In this document: positions 25,497-37,764 of the stretch, piece after piece
Position numbering within the stretch: position 1 is the stretch's first letter
Layout: every line of letters begins with the position of its first letter
Assembly: GCA_000827495.1 (NCBI GenBank)
Contig: KN817518.1
Span: 1,638,405 to 1,702,404, forward strand
Source: Hypholoma sublateritium FD-334 SS-4
Lineage: Eukaryota > Basidiomycota > Agaricomycetes > Agaricales > Strophariaceae
DNA length: 64,000 nucleotides
Reading direction: 5' to 3'
The notes under the pieces: model-generated
The model's database searches: none
What the model was told of the DNA's origin: nothing
The model's input: the letters and a program-made list of their open reading frames with translations, nothing else
Made by a program: the position numbers and the translations under genes

Positions 25497-25823
25497 AACC
25501 GTATTCTCTCTGCGTGAAGTGAGAGAGAAGAACACTTGAGACATGAGTCTCGTTCCCTAGCGAGGGAAAGCGAAGCGTGATAAAAATAGCTCGCGGTCTA
25601 TTTTTGCGTAGTTGACTAGAATCGCCCGTCGTCCCTTCACCTAGCGAGGTGACAGGGGAATAGGCGTAGTCTGCTCACTGCGCGCCTAGCGAGGCGCGGT
25701 GGCAATCACCTAGCGAGGTGATAATGCATTTTCCCTGGCGCGCGGGCAAAATCGGGAAGTCTCGCGCGGGCTCGAAGCACTCTGCCATTTATTGGACTAG
25801 AGTAAACATTGTTTAAACACGAC
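25497..25823 (-). repeat. Split direct repeat A2
   Basis: 327 bases identical to 28016-28342 at a constant offset of 2519. It contains at least seven short inverted repeats, four of them with the same six-base loop TAGCGA. The following 52 bases (25445-25496) probably belong to the full A repeat, because B1, A2 and B2 would then be contiguous. Confidence 0.9.
25553..25722. repeat. Hairpin family with constant TAGCGA loop (copy in A2)
   Basis: Four perfect inverted repeats share the core C-TAGCGA-G: 25553-25568 (arms TTCCC/GGGAA), 25637-25652 (TCACC/GGTGA), 25681-25698 (CGCGCC/GGCGCG) and 25705-25722 (ATCACC/GGTGAT). The second extends by CCCT/AGGG with one bulged C. Arms differ while pairing is kept. 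The same set recurs at 28072-28241 in A1. Confidence 0.85.
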
Positions 25824-25936
25824 CAATGATGGCAACGTTAGAAGATCGCGCGGAAAGTAATAGGTGAAAGAATTCCCGTCGGCCGTGAAAAACAGCCAAA
25901 CGGGAACTCCGAATTTTTATTTTGAAGGAACGGGCT
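25823..25936 (-). repeat. Split direct repeat B1 (inner copy)
   Basis: Second copy of the 114-base B repeat, directly abutting A2 (they share the base 25823). It lies just after the 3' end of the recombinase gene in element orientation and after an A tract. Confidence 0.88.
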
Positions 25937-25945
25937 ACAAATACA

Positions 25946-25968
25946 TTTTTTTTTTTTTTTTTTTTTTT
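25946..25968. repeat. Homopolymer of 23 T (23 A in element sense)
   Basis: A run of 23 T lies between the recombinase stop (26046) and repeat B1. In element orientation it is an A tract in the 3' UTR, nine bases before B1. It may be slippage-grown or a relic of an adenylated RNA intermediate. Confidence 0.8.
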
Positions 25969-26045
25969 CAAGATGAAAGACGGAGGAGAGATGTGAAGGG
26001 GAGAAATAAAAGTTAAAGGTACAAATACAATATTACTCAACATGT

Positions 26046-27047
26046 TTAAGCGTGTGCGTTGGGGCCTAAATGCTCGGGAAAGATTAAGCAGCTCATTAGA
26101 ACAGGGTTTTTACGAATATAAACGAGGAAGCTGTCGGATGACCAACGACCGGTTCCCTGGATAAGCGCGGGTGCGACGCCGTGTTCGGCCAGGGATGTAG
26201 CGCCTCCGGCCCGCATGGACTGTCCAGCGATCCCCTTGTCGAAAAATGTCGCCAGCTTCCTTGTGAAGAAAGAGCGCGTGGGTACGCGTCCTTCGCTTGT
26301 GATCCAAAGGGGGGAAGCGAGGGGAAATCGTGCGTCGCGCAGGCGTAGGTAATGGTCGAAATGACAGAGTGGGTTGTGCGCGAACTGTCGCTTGGTTACG
26401 ATCACGATGTTTCCTTCGAAGAAACGGTCTGCCTTGTGAGCGGGGAGGAGAAATTGATAAGAGATGTCAGAGACGGACACGGAGGATCGCCGTGTGATTT
26501 TTCTCCAGTTATGGAGGGATTTGTCGTCGGGAAAGGTCATTTCTCCCAAGCGAAGAAGTGCGAAGAAACCTGTGAGTATCATTGCGAGGAATAAGCAGTC
26601 GTTGTACGAGTTGTGATCGGTGTGAGCGATGACGATGGCGAGGTCGTCCAAGGTTAGTGCACGTTTGCGAGACACGGGCGAACCGTGGAGTCGCATACAT
26701 CCTTGCAAGGTGCGGTGAACGATAGGGGATTTTCGCATTTGGCGGATGGTTGGGAAGTAGGGTTCAAGCTGGTGGCAAATGCCCGAAAGGTAAGTGTCAA
26801 CGGAGTCAGGTTTTAAGAAAGCACACGTAAAGACCACATAAAAGGATAAGGTTTCTTCGGTTGGTTCGACGGGCATGTTGTGAATGTGGACGAAATTGAG
26901 ATAAGAATTTAGGGCTGAACCATAAGATTTCCATGTGCCCAGGTCGATGCATTGACCAATGGCGATGGCTCTTTCATGGAACAGTTTTTCTCTGGACCAG
27001 GGCTCCCTGACGGGTTGCCTGCTCCTGACTGAAGTTGTTGGGATCAT
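26046..27047 (-). CDS. Tyrosine recombinase (integrase) of the Ngaro-like element
   Basis: An uninterrupted frame of 333 residues from ATG 27045-27047 to the stop at 26046. The N-terminal helical part has GTWKSYGSALNSYLNFV, typical of the DNA-binding SAM-like domain. The catalytic domain has TGFFALLRLGEM with the first Arg, a Lys in the beta-hairpin region (PAHKADRF), SMRAGGATSLAEHG with the second Arg, GRWSSDSF, and the nucleophile Tyr in FLVYIRKNP. The usual HxxR His is Ser here, common in DIRS-order recombinases. It would insert a circular cDNA by site-specific recombination. Its ATG overlaps the upstream frame's TGA by four bases (ATGA), suggesting coupled translation. The frame looks intact. 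Confidence 0.9.
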   Translation of the reverse strand: MIPTTSVRSRQPVREPWSREKLFHERAIAIGQCIDLGTWKSYGSALNSYLNFVHIHNMPVEPTEETLSFYVVFTCAFLKPDSVDTYLSGICHQLEPYFPTIRQMRKSPIVHRTLQGCMRLHGSPVSRKRALTLDDLAIVIAHTDHNSYNDCLFLAMILTGFFALLRLGEMTFPDDKSLHNWRKITRRSSVSVSDISYQFLLPAHKADRFFEGNIVIVTKRQFAHNPLCHFDHYLRLRDARFPLASPLWITSEGRVPTRSFFTRKLATFFDKGIAGQSMRAGGATSLAEHGVAPALIQGTGRWSSDSFLVYIRKNPVLMSCLIFPEHLGPNAHA

Positions 27048-28063
27048 TTTTTCGACGGCCCCAGCGCGACTTGTGGGGGTTGAAATGGTCGAATTGTTAT
27101 GCCGGGGGCAATGCGATTAGCTCTCGTGAATTCGAAGCGCGAGAGAGAGTCGGCGACACCGTTTAACGTGCCGGAGATGTGAAGAACTCGGAGATCGTGT
27201 GAACCAGCCATGATGATGTCGACGGCTGACTTCAAGATGTGGTTGTACGCAGCTTGACAACGCATGGAATTGAAGATATCGAATGTGTTTGAACTGTCGG
27301 TGTGGATGACAATCCGCTGGCTTGGACGTGATGTTTGGTGAATGTGGGACAGAGCGGATAACACACATAGAGCCTCAAAGTGAAAGATAAGGTCCTTAGG
27401 GGCGTTTGGAAAAATTGAAACGGGGGCGTAGAAGCCCGCGTTGTGGTTGGTGTCCCAGAAACCTAACCCTTCGAGCGAAGCGTCGCAGTAGACGGTGCGG
27501 TCGGCCTCCGTTTCGCCCCAGAAACGAGATTTGAGGACGTGTACCCCGTCCGACGCCTCGATATGTGCTTTTGCCCAGCGAAAGTCAGCGCGAATAGCTG
27601 TGTTCGTGTAGATGCGTTGGTTGGGCTTGGCTTTTCCCTCGAGCTTAGCGTAAAAATTGTTGAGGAAGGCTTTTAGCCATGGGTAGACGTTGAATGAATA
27701 GTTGGCCCAGCCGGCCATTTGTTGCCAGCGTTTCAACGTAAAGTGGACAGGCTTCTTCGAGTTCTTCGAAGGTGCGGATCCGTCGTCGTGCTTCTCGGAT
27801 CTCCGCGGCTCGGTGGACCAAGTGGTGAGCTCGTCAATGAGTCGCCGTCGAGCTTCGGGAGGGAGCGTGAGGGTCATAGCGTTGGGGTCGACACTTATTC
27901 CAATGACGGGAAGGGGAGAGCCGAACACCTGTTTTTTCTCCTTGTGCGGGATCCCGAGTACGTCCCAAAGTTCGAGGAGAGCGGCTTGGTCGCGCGGGAA
28001 CTCTTTGTCGTACGGAACCGTATTCTCTCTGCGTGAAGTGAGAGAGAAGAACACTTGAGACAT
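27044..28063 (-). pseudogene. Truncated reverse transcriptase / RNase H of the element
   Basis: A frame of 339 residues. Its first codons (28063-28016) come from repeat A1, not from RT. From 28015 it continues with the post-palm RT segment (LLELWDVLGIPHKEKKQVFGSPLPVIG, thumb and connection) and an RNase H domain with YCDASLEGLGFWD, a FHFEALCV Glu, VIHTDSSNTFDIFN and NGVADSLSRF. The fingers and palm with the catalytic Asp pair are absent, so the frame is a deletion fusion. The RNase H residues look complete. It overlaps the recombinase frame by ATGA at 27044-27047. Confidence 0.85.
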
Positions 28064-28342
28064 GAGTCTCGTTCCCTAGCGAGGGAAAGCGAAGCGTGAT
28101 AAAAATAGCTCGCGGTCTATTTTTGCGTAGTTGACTAGAATCGCCCGTCGTCCCTTCACCTAGCGAGGTGACAGGGGAATAGGCGTAGTCTGCTCACTGC
28201 GCGCCTAGCGAGGCGCGGTGGCAATCACCTAGCGAGGTGATAATGCATTTTCCCTGGCGCGCGGGCAAAATCGGGAAGTCTCGCGCGGGCTCGAAGCACT
28301 CTGCCATTTATTGGACTAGAGTAAACATTGTTTAAACACGAC
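28016..28342 (-). repeat. Split direct repeat A1
   Basis: The 5' terminal repeat of the element in its own orientation, identical to 25497-25823. Its inner edge joins RT sequence directly at 28015/28016, which marks the internal deletion. The TAGCGA-loop hairpins recur at 28072-28087, 28156-28171, 28200-28217 and 28224-28241. Confidence 0.9.
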
Positions 28343-30853
28343 AAATATTTGCCAACAGCAGATATAGAACAATGAAATCTACCGCCTTACTTTTTGGATT
28401 GTTTGCCATTCTACATTTTATTCTGCAAAACATCCAAAAATAACAGGTCTTGGATTCGCTCTATTTATGTCTTCTATTGAAGCAGCTACTAAATACTTGA
28501 CAGAAAGTCTTAGAGGATTCAAACACAAGTATTAGGTATACCATGTTCCGACTTGTTCCAAGAAGCAAAGGAAGATTCGCCAAAATTAAAGTCGTGCGCT
28601 CATGTGTGACGGGTATGTATATTGACGTGCTCGACGTTGCCTAAGCGTTGCTTGTTGGTTGACTGTAGAGTCGGACAGAACTGCCGCTTGCGAGTCGTGC
28701 GAGCCAGGCAACTGCTCAACAGCTACCACTTGTGCCACATACTTATATCCACCATGCTGATCTGCTTGTCGTCGGTATTCGGATATTAGTAACCTCCGAC
28801 GCTTCTCCTTGGCCCAACCTTTGCCCAGCCTTCCATATTACAGTTCCACGATCTAAATCTTCATGTACCTTTTGATATTTCCAGTCAGCTGAGCCAGGTG
28901 AGGTGGAAATTCTTGCCGCTCCACTGGGACTTTGCTGGGACTCCACGGCCACCACAGTACACCACCAACCTGATCTGATGTTTGTACGACCTCGTTTGAC
29001 AAGTCCGCACGCGATCTATTTGAAGGCCCGCCACGATATTTCCGGGACCTCAGATTGACGCCATTACACGAATCGCCTGATCATTTTTTGAGAGCAGGTC
29101 TCTGCATGATATTTTGCTGATCGACGTCACCACNACCNCAGTGCTATAATCACATAGCGCGATCCGGCTGAAATCATCCAATGGAGATGACTTGAATCTT
29201 GTTAGGAGATTGCCCAGTCATTCCGTTGACAGTAGCATGGGGATTTTTGAGTATCAAAAAGAGATTATGTATTGAATNATTCTACCTCATAGAAATATTT
29301 CGTACTACAACTAAGAATGACTACAGGTCCGACACAAANGCCACAATGGCACGAGTATACTATGCCTAACGCATGCGCGGTTCGTAGGACCATACCTAAG
29401 ATACGTTCTCAGTACGAAGTTTGTCTGTCCNATGCTGTGTACACAAGTTCGGCGTCGAGCGAAGACTCACCATGGCAATCACGCATGCTTGTGTCTCCCG
29501 TGTACTCAGCTGTCTCAGTTACTCCAGAAATCAGAAATGTACATATCTAATGCATTGTTAATANTGGAAGTAGGCACATGAATGATGAAATGGGCAAACA
29601 CACCTCTTNGAGAACAATAGTACAAGCCGTGTTAAGACAAGCAATGCNTGAATNCACAAAGTCAGTATGTTTGTCAGGCAATAGTAAGTAAAGCAGAATG
29701 AATACCTCATGTAGGCGTGAGGAGGGATGCATACTTGAAATTGAAAAGTCTTGATCAGCAGCCGCAGGTGAGTTGGAGTTGACAAANNGCACCGGATACG
29801 TTATACTATCATACGTACTATACATTACCTTGGTCGAACTTGCAGTTTTTCTGGTGCATCAAGATTTGAAATTGAGGAGGGAAAAAGGGGGAGAAAAATT
29901 CATGACTTACCAGAACTTGTGACATCTAAGACGTACAGTCAACTCGGGCTCGGATAATGTCGAAGCAATAGCGGACTTGGCAAGACGAATGCTTGAGTTT
30001 TGTTGTCATCCCATCACAAAAGTACGTAGTAAATGGCATAGAGGTATCGTTCTGCGTTGAACATATGTCTTTAAGTCAGAGTCTCATCGGAGAACGCGTG
30101 CAGGGGGTGGTGGTGGATGTAAGAAGGACAATGATGAGTGATTCGAAGTTCAAGTTAGCTTGAAGTTATCTCGAACAAGGAGCAAATACTTACAAATAAC
30201 TTGCCACTCAGAAGTTGGTTGATTCACTCGTCATCAAATCCTCAGCTNCTCCAAAGGAGGCCAAGTCATAATCTTGGGAGGATGCTTTTTGAAAACTATC
30301 GTGACAAGCCGGGATCATAATATTTTTCTGGCGCTGTGTGTGATACTTCCCATTGATGCCACAGAGGATCTCGCGTTGAGGCCCCGGATGATGCCGTCTG
30401 GACCTTATTACCTAAACATCTATGTCAGATATCTCTGATTGAATTTCGACATTACGACTAAATCTCTCAGATGCACTTTGGCCGCGGCTCTGCGTGAGAT
30501 TGAACCAGGTTGGTGGTGTATGTACTACTTATCTAAGTTTGCACTGATCATGCTTCTCACGCCATTTAGATTGCGGCATGACCGGTTGACCGCTCCTACA
30601 GTATCCCCATGCCCAACACCATTTTTAGGACCTACTACATACTGTCAGCGCCCGTAAGCCGCGCGGATGCCGCAAAAGACTTGATACAGTCAGTGCGACT
30701 GCGCTTATCTTCCTTCTTTCTTTCTCATTCGTTCATTGCCACTTCCCCGCCACTTCCTCAACCTAGTGTCCTGGACTTCTTTCTGACTGTGGCACAATAT
30801 TACTTGCTCTGTTACTCTTTCTTGGATTAAACTACCATCACGCACTTATTTTG
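28343..30853. other. Low-quality intergenic stretch with scattered Ns
   Basis: About 2.5 kb without a gene I can support. Single unresolved bases occur from 29134 to 30248. Open frames are short and show no domain. The 3' end (30660-30853) with pyrimidine-rich sequence is likely the promoter and leader of the next gene. Given the neighbouring retroelement, decayed repeat sequence is plausible but nothing was recognised. Confidence 0.5.
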
Positions 30854-32104
30854 ATGGATCCGGAATCTGAATCACAATGTAATCCGCCGCCAGCATACTC
30901 TGAACAAGATTTCGACCAGAAGGTTTCTCTTGCTACAGAATTATCTGTCTTAAACGAAGATGGATGGGAACAATATGATCCCTATGCCTTTGAAGATGAC
31001 CGCGCAGCAAGTCTGGCCAATCTAACTGGGGAGCACGGTAGCAGATTGGACCTACAGGGACCTGACTCCTCCCCCGTCGCCCCTTCGCGAGTCGAGAAGA
31101 AACAGCAGTTAAACGTGCTCAATGCCTATCCGACGACTGGTCATCGAATTTTGGATGAAAATGGTTCTACCTCACGCTCAAGCTGGCCTGAAGCCAGCCC
31201 GCTTCCATCGAAAAATACTTCATTATATTCAGATCCATATGCATCAAAATCCTTTCACGTACCCTACAGCAGCTCAACAGCCATCGTAGAGGAGATTCCA
31301 CCGCCAGTAGATGACGTGTACTTCGCGATGGCTCATAAGACTGCAGTGTCTCGACAAGAAGGGCAGATAGTAACCCGGCCAATACCACTCAGCTATCATA
31401 CCAACACACAATCTGCCGTGGCGGTGACCTTGCCCCAACTACCAAATCGCCATCCAGAAATCTATCCTAGTATGTCCAATGATCCAAAATCCAACTATTA
31501 CGATTCCCCAAGATCTCGTAGGCTGCGATCCCTCCCCGCGACACCTGCTCCGAAGCATCCGCTTAAACTTGAAGAGCGTCCTATATCTACATACCATCCC
31601 ATTCAGGCTCCTCTTGTCCACTTCGATGCGTCCATGGCGTATGGAAACACGACCCTCCCGTCTAGTCCGCTTCAACAACCAATCGCTTCTAGATCTACTA
31701 AACAATCTGATTCGTACTTATTCTATAAGTATGTCTTGCTTTCCAATCTCATCAAATGGTGTGTTAATCAGATTTCGCGCAGTTCGGCTGTATCTGCACA
31801 ATTAAATCGTTCAACCACGTGAGTACAACTACTGTGATGAACATACACTGGAAAAACTACGTCTATTACTTGTATGCAATTTTTCTGATCTCTTATCCTT
31901 TATAGTACTTCGTATCATGATGCAAGACAATACCCCGTGCAAACGAGGTCAACAATTGACCCAGATTTGCACCCCACACCTCAATTTTACAACAATAACG
32001 TCAACCAGAGACCGGATTTTATGTACTCCATTTCAAATCCCGCGCAATATCGCCCGGTCCCCAATGTCAACCGATCCTCCAATCATTCTGGCGATCAATT
32101 CTAG
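30854..32104 (+). CDS. Disordered protein of unknown function
   Basis: Starts MDPESESQCNPPPAYSEQDF at ATG 30854; an in-frame TTG just before it is not used. The product is rich in Ser, Pro, Tyr and Asn and has no recognisable domain. A PPPAYSE stretch near the N-terminus matches the PPxY form that WW domains bind. A block SRRLRSLPATPAP follows in the middle. Two introns near 31730-31785 and 31820-31906 join a C-terminal Asn/Arg-rich segment (YNNNVNQRPDF) ending at TAG 32102-32104. Function is unknown; the PPxY motif suggests, as inference only, contact with a Rsp5/NEDD4-type ubiquitin ligase adaptor. Confidence 0.65.
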
Positions 32105-32762
32105 CAAATACTCTCCAGTGCTGAATATATGATCTACCTGCCTCCTATATCTATGGCGGAATAACAGAAAACTAACGGCCTGTGCATCCCTCACAGACTT
32201 CCCATGTATTCCTTATCATATCCCCATCACTGTAAAGCAGACCAGATCGACACCGTTCGAATTATGCCGCACCGCCATGACCCACTACTGAGCATATGAA
32301 TGTATTAATGGCGTATGTGTAATCAACATGTAATTGTGATACTTTATGGCGCCGTGGACTGAGTCCATTTCTTAACTTGTAGTGCATATATTTGGCACAA
32401 TTGCATGGTGCATTCAAGTTGCATCGGAATAGCCCTGGTCACATCAACGATTATACGCAGATCAACGCTTGGCGGCATCAGTTTGTTTATACTGCGATAA
32501 TTTTTCAAATTGTACTGCGTGTACAATCAGTTGACAATCAGTCTTGAGCTTGATTGACTAATGAGCAGAGCAAGTTGCAAAGGAGTTGAAAAGAGGCTAA
32601 GGGTGGTTTTGATCCCGATCACTGGCTTATTACCACGAAATATGAGCGCTGGGCGCTGAGCGCGCATCGGTCACTGTTTACTCATACTACACGAACTGCG
32701 AATTCCCAATTGCTCTTGCCCCTTGAATAGCATGGTAGTAGCTGTCTGTGCTTAGCGCCACC
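32105..32762. other. Intergenic region before the NDR kinase gene
   Basis: About 660 bases between two plus-strand genes, containing the 3' UTR of the left gene and the promoter of the kinase. No gene or strong motif is seen. Confidence 0.5.
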
Positions 32763-34782
<2,020 letters not shown>

Positions 34783-35132
34783 TAATGCTCTCAACATAAT
34801 ATAGTATTACGCGGAATCACGTTAACATCATTTGCGGCCATGCCATGCTGATGTTTACTGTTATAATTGCTTTATCTACGATGGGAATATGTATAGAATA
34901 ACCATTTACTTTGAAATCAAGTATTCTGTACCGATGCATTCTGTACCGATACTTATGTGCAATGTTTGAAGCAGAAGACTAAGTAGTACTTACTGTCGAC
35001 GAAGTGATGAAGGTAAAAATTTTAAAATGCTGCCGGGCCGGCGTGCCGTAGTAGGACAATCCCATAGTACGAGTCCTTAATTGCATACACATACAGACAC
35101 TCCGTACTTTCTCTCCCTTGTGTTCTGTCACC
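34783..35132. other. Short intergenic region before spb4
   Basis: 350 bases, 3' UTR of the NDR kinase followed by the helicase promoter. A small direct repeat (TTCTGTACCGAT) occurs at about 34923 and 34938. Nothing else is seen. Confidence 0.5.
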
Positions 35133-37550
35133 ATGTCCGGCTCTACTGCATTTGCAGGCTCTTGGAGCTCTCTTCCCACTCCTCTAACCTCTTGGGTGTA
35201 AGTTTATCCAAATGAAAGTCCTCCTTCCGATCTAGCTTGAATAACACTCCTCAAAGGCTGGAGGTAATACAATCAATGGGTCACACACAAATGACACCAG
35301 TTCAAGCGTCAACGATTCCTCTCTTCATGAAGCACAAGGATGTTGTAGTGGAAGCTGTGACAGGTTCGGGCAAGACTTTGGCATTTGTGATACCCACCTT
35401 GGAGCGTCTGATTCGGCGGGAAACCAGATTAAAAAGAGACGAAGTTGGGGCGCTTATCATCAGTCCTACAAGGTGTGTGAGCTCAATCTGTTGTGTAGTT
35501 TTTCTAACTTGTTCATAGGGAACTCGCAACACAAATTCATTCAATATTTGCATCGTTCCTAGACTCCCAGCCGGGCGCTGCATACTCTCCCCCATTACTC
35601 CTTGTTTCTTCCGATCAGTCCTCGCCCTCTGATGACACTCAAAGGTTCCTGTCTACTGGCGCGGATATCGTTATTGGAACCCCTGGAAGGATAGATGAAT
35701 TTCTCTTGGGAAAAGGTCGATCTTCGGTAAATGTGAAAGAGTTAGAAGTGTTGGTCTTAGATGAAGCAGACAGGTCCGTCAATGGGTTAGGTCTTCAGAA
35801 TTAATTGTCGCGCTCACCGCGGCTTGAAGGCTACTGGACTTAGGTTTTCAGGCAACCCTTACTCGTATTTTAACTCACCTTCCGAAGCAACGCCGGACAG
35901 GCCTTTTTAGTGCCACAATGACGGATGCAGACGCTCTTTCCGAACTAGTAAGAGTGGGACTGAGAAATCCTGCTCGAATCATTGTCAGAGTTCAGTCGAA
36001 AAGAATGAAAATCAATTCCACTCAAAGAAACGAAGTTGTTGAAGAACGCAGAGTACCAGCGAGGTGCGCAGACCTTCGAAATAATGATACCACGTTACGG
36101 ACTAAATTCTTATACTAGCTTAGAAAATCTCTACATCAATTGCAGGACGTCGGAGAAGCTGATCCAACTTACCCGGATAATTGAACTTGAAGCAACTCAA
36201 AACAGCAGCTCTCATTTCATCATTTACTTCGCGACATGTGCTTGTGTTGACTACTTTTACAAGGTAAGTTTTATACGACTTAGCTTCCTCCTAATTCTCA
36301 GATTACTTCAGATTCTCTCCCACTTGAAAGGCGTCAAATGCAATTTTTACTCTCTTCATGGGAATTTGACTCCGTCCGCAAGAACGCGCACTCTCACTGC
36401 CTTCTCCGCAGCCCCTTACTCATTGGCAATGCCCTCGGTCCTTCTAGCCACAGATGTCGCTGCTCGGGGCCTTGACCTTCCTCTTGTCGATGTCATCGTT
36501 CAATTTGATCCACCTACCGATACCAAAACTTTTTCTCATCGATGTGGTAGGACAGCCCGAGCGGGAAGGACCGGAACGGCATACGTTCTACTGTGCGGAA
36601 GAGAGCTTGAGTTTTGCGGTCAGTGACCAAGGTTTATGAAGTTAAACATACTGATAAATATTTAGACTTTCTCAATGTACGGAAAATACCTTTGAAAGAG
36701 CATCCCTATATCCCTCATTCGGGTAGTTCGTCATCCGAACCTGAACACGAGGATCAAGATGACCCAGACGTCGATATATATCTCGAGGATGTGCGCTCTG
36801 TCCTCAAGACTGATAGAGCTCTCAACGATCATGTGAGAAATGTTTTCTGGAGCAATGTCCCGACATGCTTCTAACTGTATGCTGCTTGCAAGGCCGTGAA
36901 AGCGTTCGTTTCGTTTGTTCGCGCGTATTCCAAACACGAAGCTTCCTATATATTCCGCGTAAAGGATCTCGATCTCGTTGGTTTGGCGAAAAGTTTCGGC
37001 CTACTTCGCTTGCCGAAAATGCCCGAACTGAAGATGGCCAACCGCGATGCATGGAAAGATGCAGATATATCAGTTTGTCATCCCTTTTCGCTTTGTGAAC
37101 TCAGTTGATTTGCATCTCTAGTGGAGTGAATATGCGTATGCTGATCCAGTACAAGAGGCAAAACGCGTTGTTACCCTTGCTCAGGCCGAAAAAGACGGGG
37201 CACGCGAACGAGAGCGACGACACGCAGAGAATGCTAAGAAGAAAAAGAAGAATGGCTCTTGGAGTGAACATGCTGATCGGAAAGATGAACGGGATAAACG
37301 TAAAGAGAAGAAAAAGCTAAAGGCGAAGTGGATAAAGACACAGACTACAGTTGAAACTGAAGCTGAAGCCGCCGCTCAAGTGGAGCAATGCACTGGTAAA
37401 AGGCAACGAGAAAATTTGGCAGAAGCCAGTGGAAGTGACAACGATATGGACGATTGGAACGAACTTGCGCGAGAAGAGAAAATGGCAAAGCGGTTACGCA
37501 AAGGCGACATATCACAAAAGGATTTTGATGCAGAATTTGCGGATCTGTGA
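35133..37550 (+). CDS. spb4: DEAD-box RNA helicase Spb4/DDX55
   Basis: ATG 35133 gives [14 protein letters not shown], then an intron leads to the Q motif ([17 protein letters not shown]), AVTGSGKT (Walker A), PTRELATQI across an intron, [22 protein letters not shown] (DEAD box, intron inside), [48 protein letters not shown] and [11 protein letters not shown]. The C-terminal extension has [34 protein letters not shown], the DUF4217-type domain of Spb4, followed by a Lys-rich coiled-coil tail and FDAEFADL at TGA 37548-37550. Spb4 acts in the nucleolus on 60S ribosomal subunit assembly. The tail [17 protein letters not shown] is typical of DDX55/Spb4. Confidence 0.94.
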
Positions 37551-37764
37551 CTTTGGCGATATACCACTAAATGCTACTCATTACAACACTATATTCAAGT
37601 TACATTATAAATCATTTGGATACAATGAGCTACACAATCTTAATCCAGTAGTCATTGAGTAAGTACATTAGAGATTTACATATTATGTACGTTAGTACGC
37701 TTAAGTACGTCTTACACGCAGGAGGGGTTTCATCTACATGAATCACCCGTCAGTTAGCTCGACA

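Larger units (their letters stand above)
25331..28342 (-). mobile_element. Ngaro/PAT-like tyrosine-recombinase retrotransposon, internally deleted
   Basis: Read on the minus strand the order is A1 (28342-28016), RT/RNase H remnant, tyrosine recombinase, B1 (25936-25823), A2 (25823-25497, probably to 25445), B2 (25444-25331). That A1-ORFs-B1-A2-B2 order is the split direct repeat layout of PAT/Ngaro elements of the DIRS order. A copies are identical over 327 bases; B copies differ at one position of 114. Gag and the N-terminal RT with the catalytic Asp pair are missing. Integration by YR elements leaves no target duplication, and none is seen. The near-identical repeats suggest a recent insertion, but the copy cannot supply its own reverse transcriptase. 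Confidence 0.85.

Noticed and set aside
25553..25722. Regularly repeated TAGCGA units as a CRISPR-like array
   Set aside because: The repeats are hairpins of different arms with irregular spacing inside a eukaryotic retrotransposon repeat; there are no spacers of constant length and no cas genes.
26352..26594. Plus-strand open frames across the retrotransposon
   Set aside because: They are antisense to the long recombinase and RNase H frames and show no domain.
25331..28342. LTR retrotransposon
   Set aside because: The repeats are split direct repeats, not simple LTRs; the integrase is a tyrosine recombinase, and there is no protease or DDE integrase.
25331..28342. Crypton-type DNA transposon
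   Set aside because: A recombinase alone would fit, but RT/RNase H sequence upstream shows a retroelement.
28743..30830. Short open frames in the N-containing region
   Set aside because: Short, without motifs, and several contain unresolved bases.
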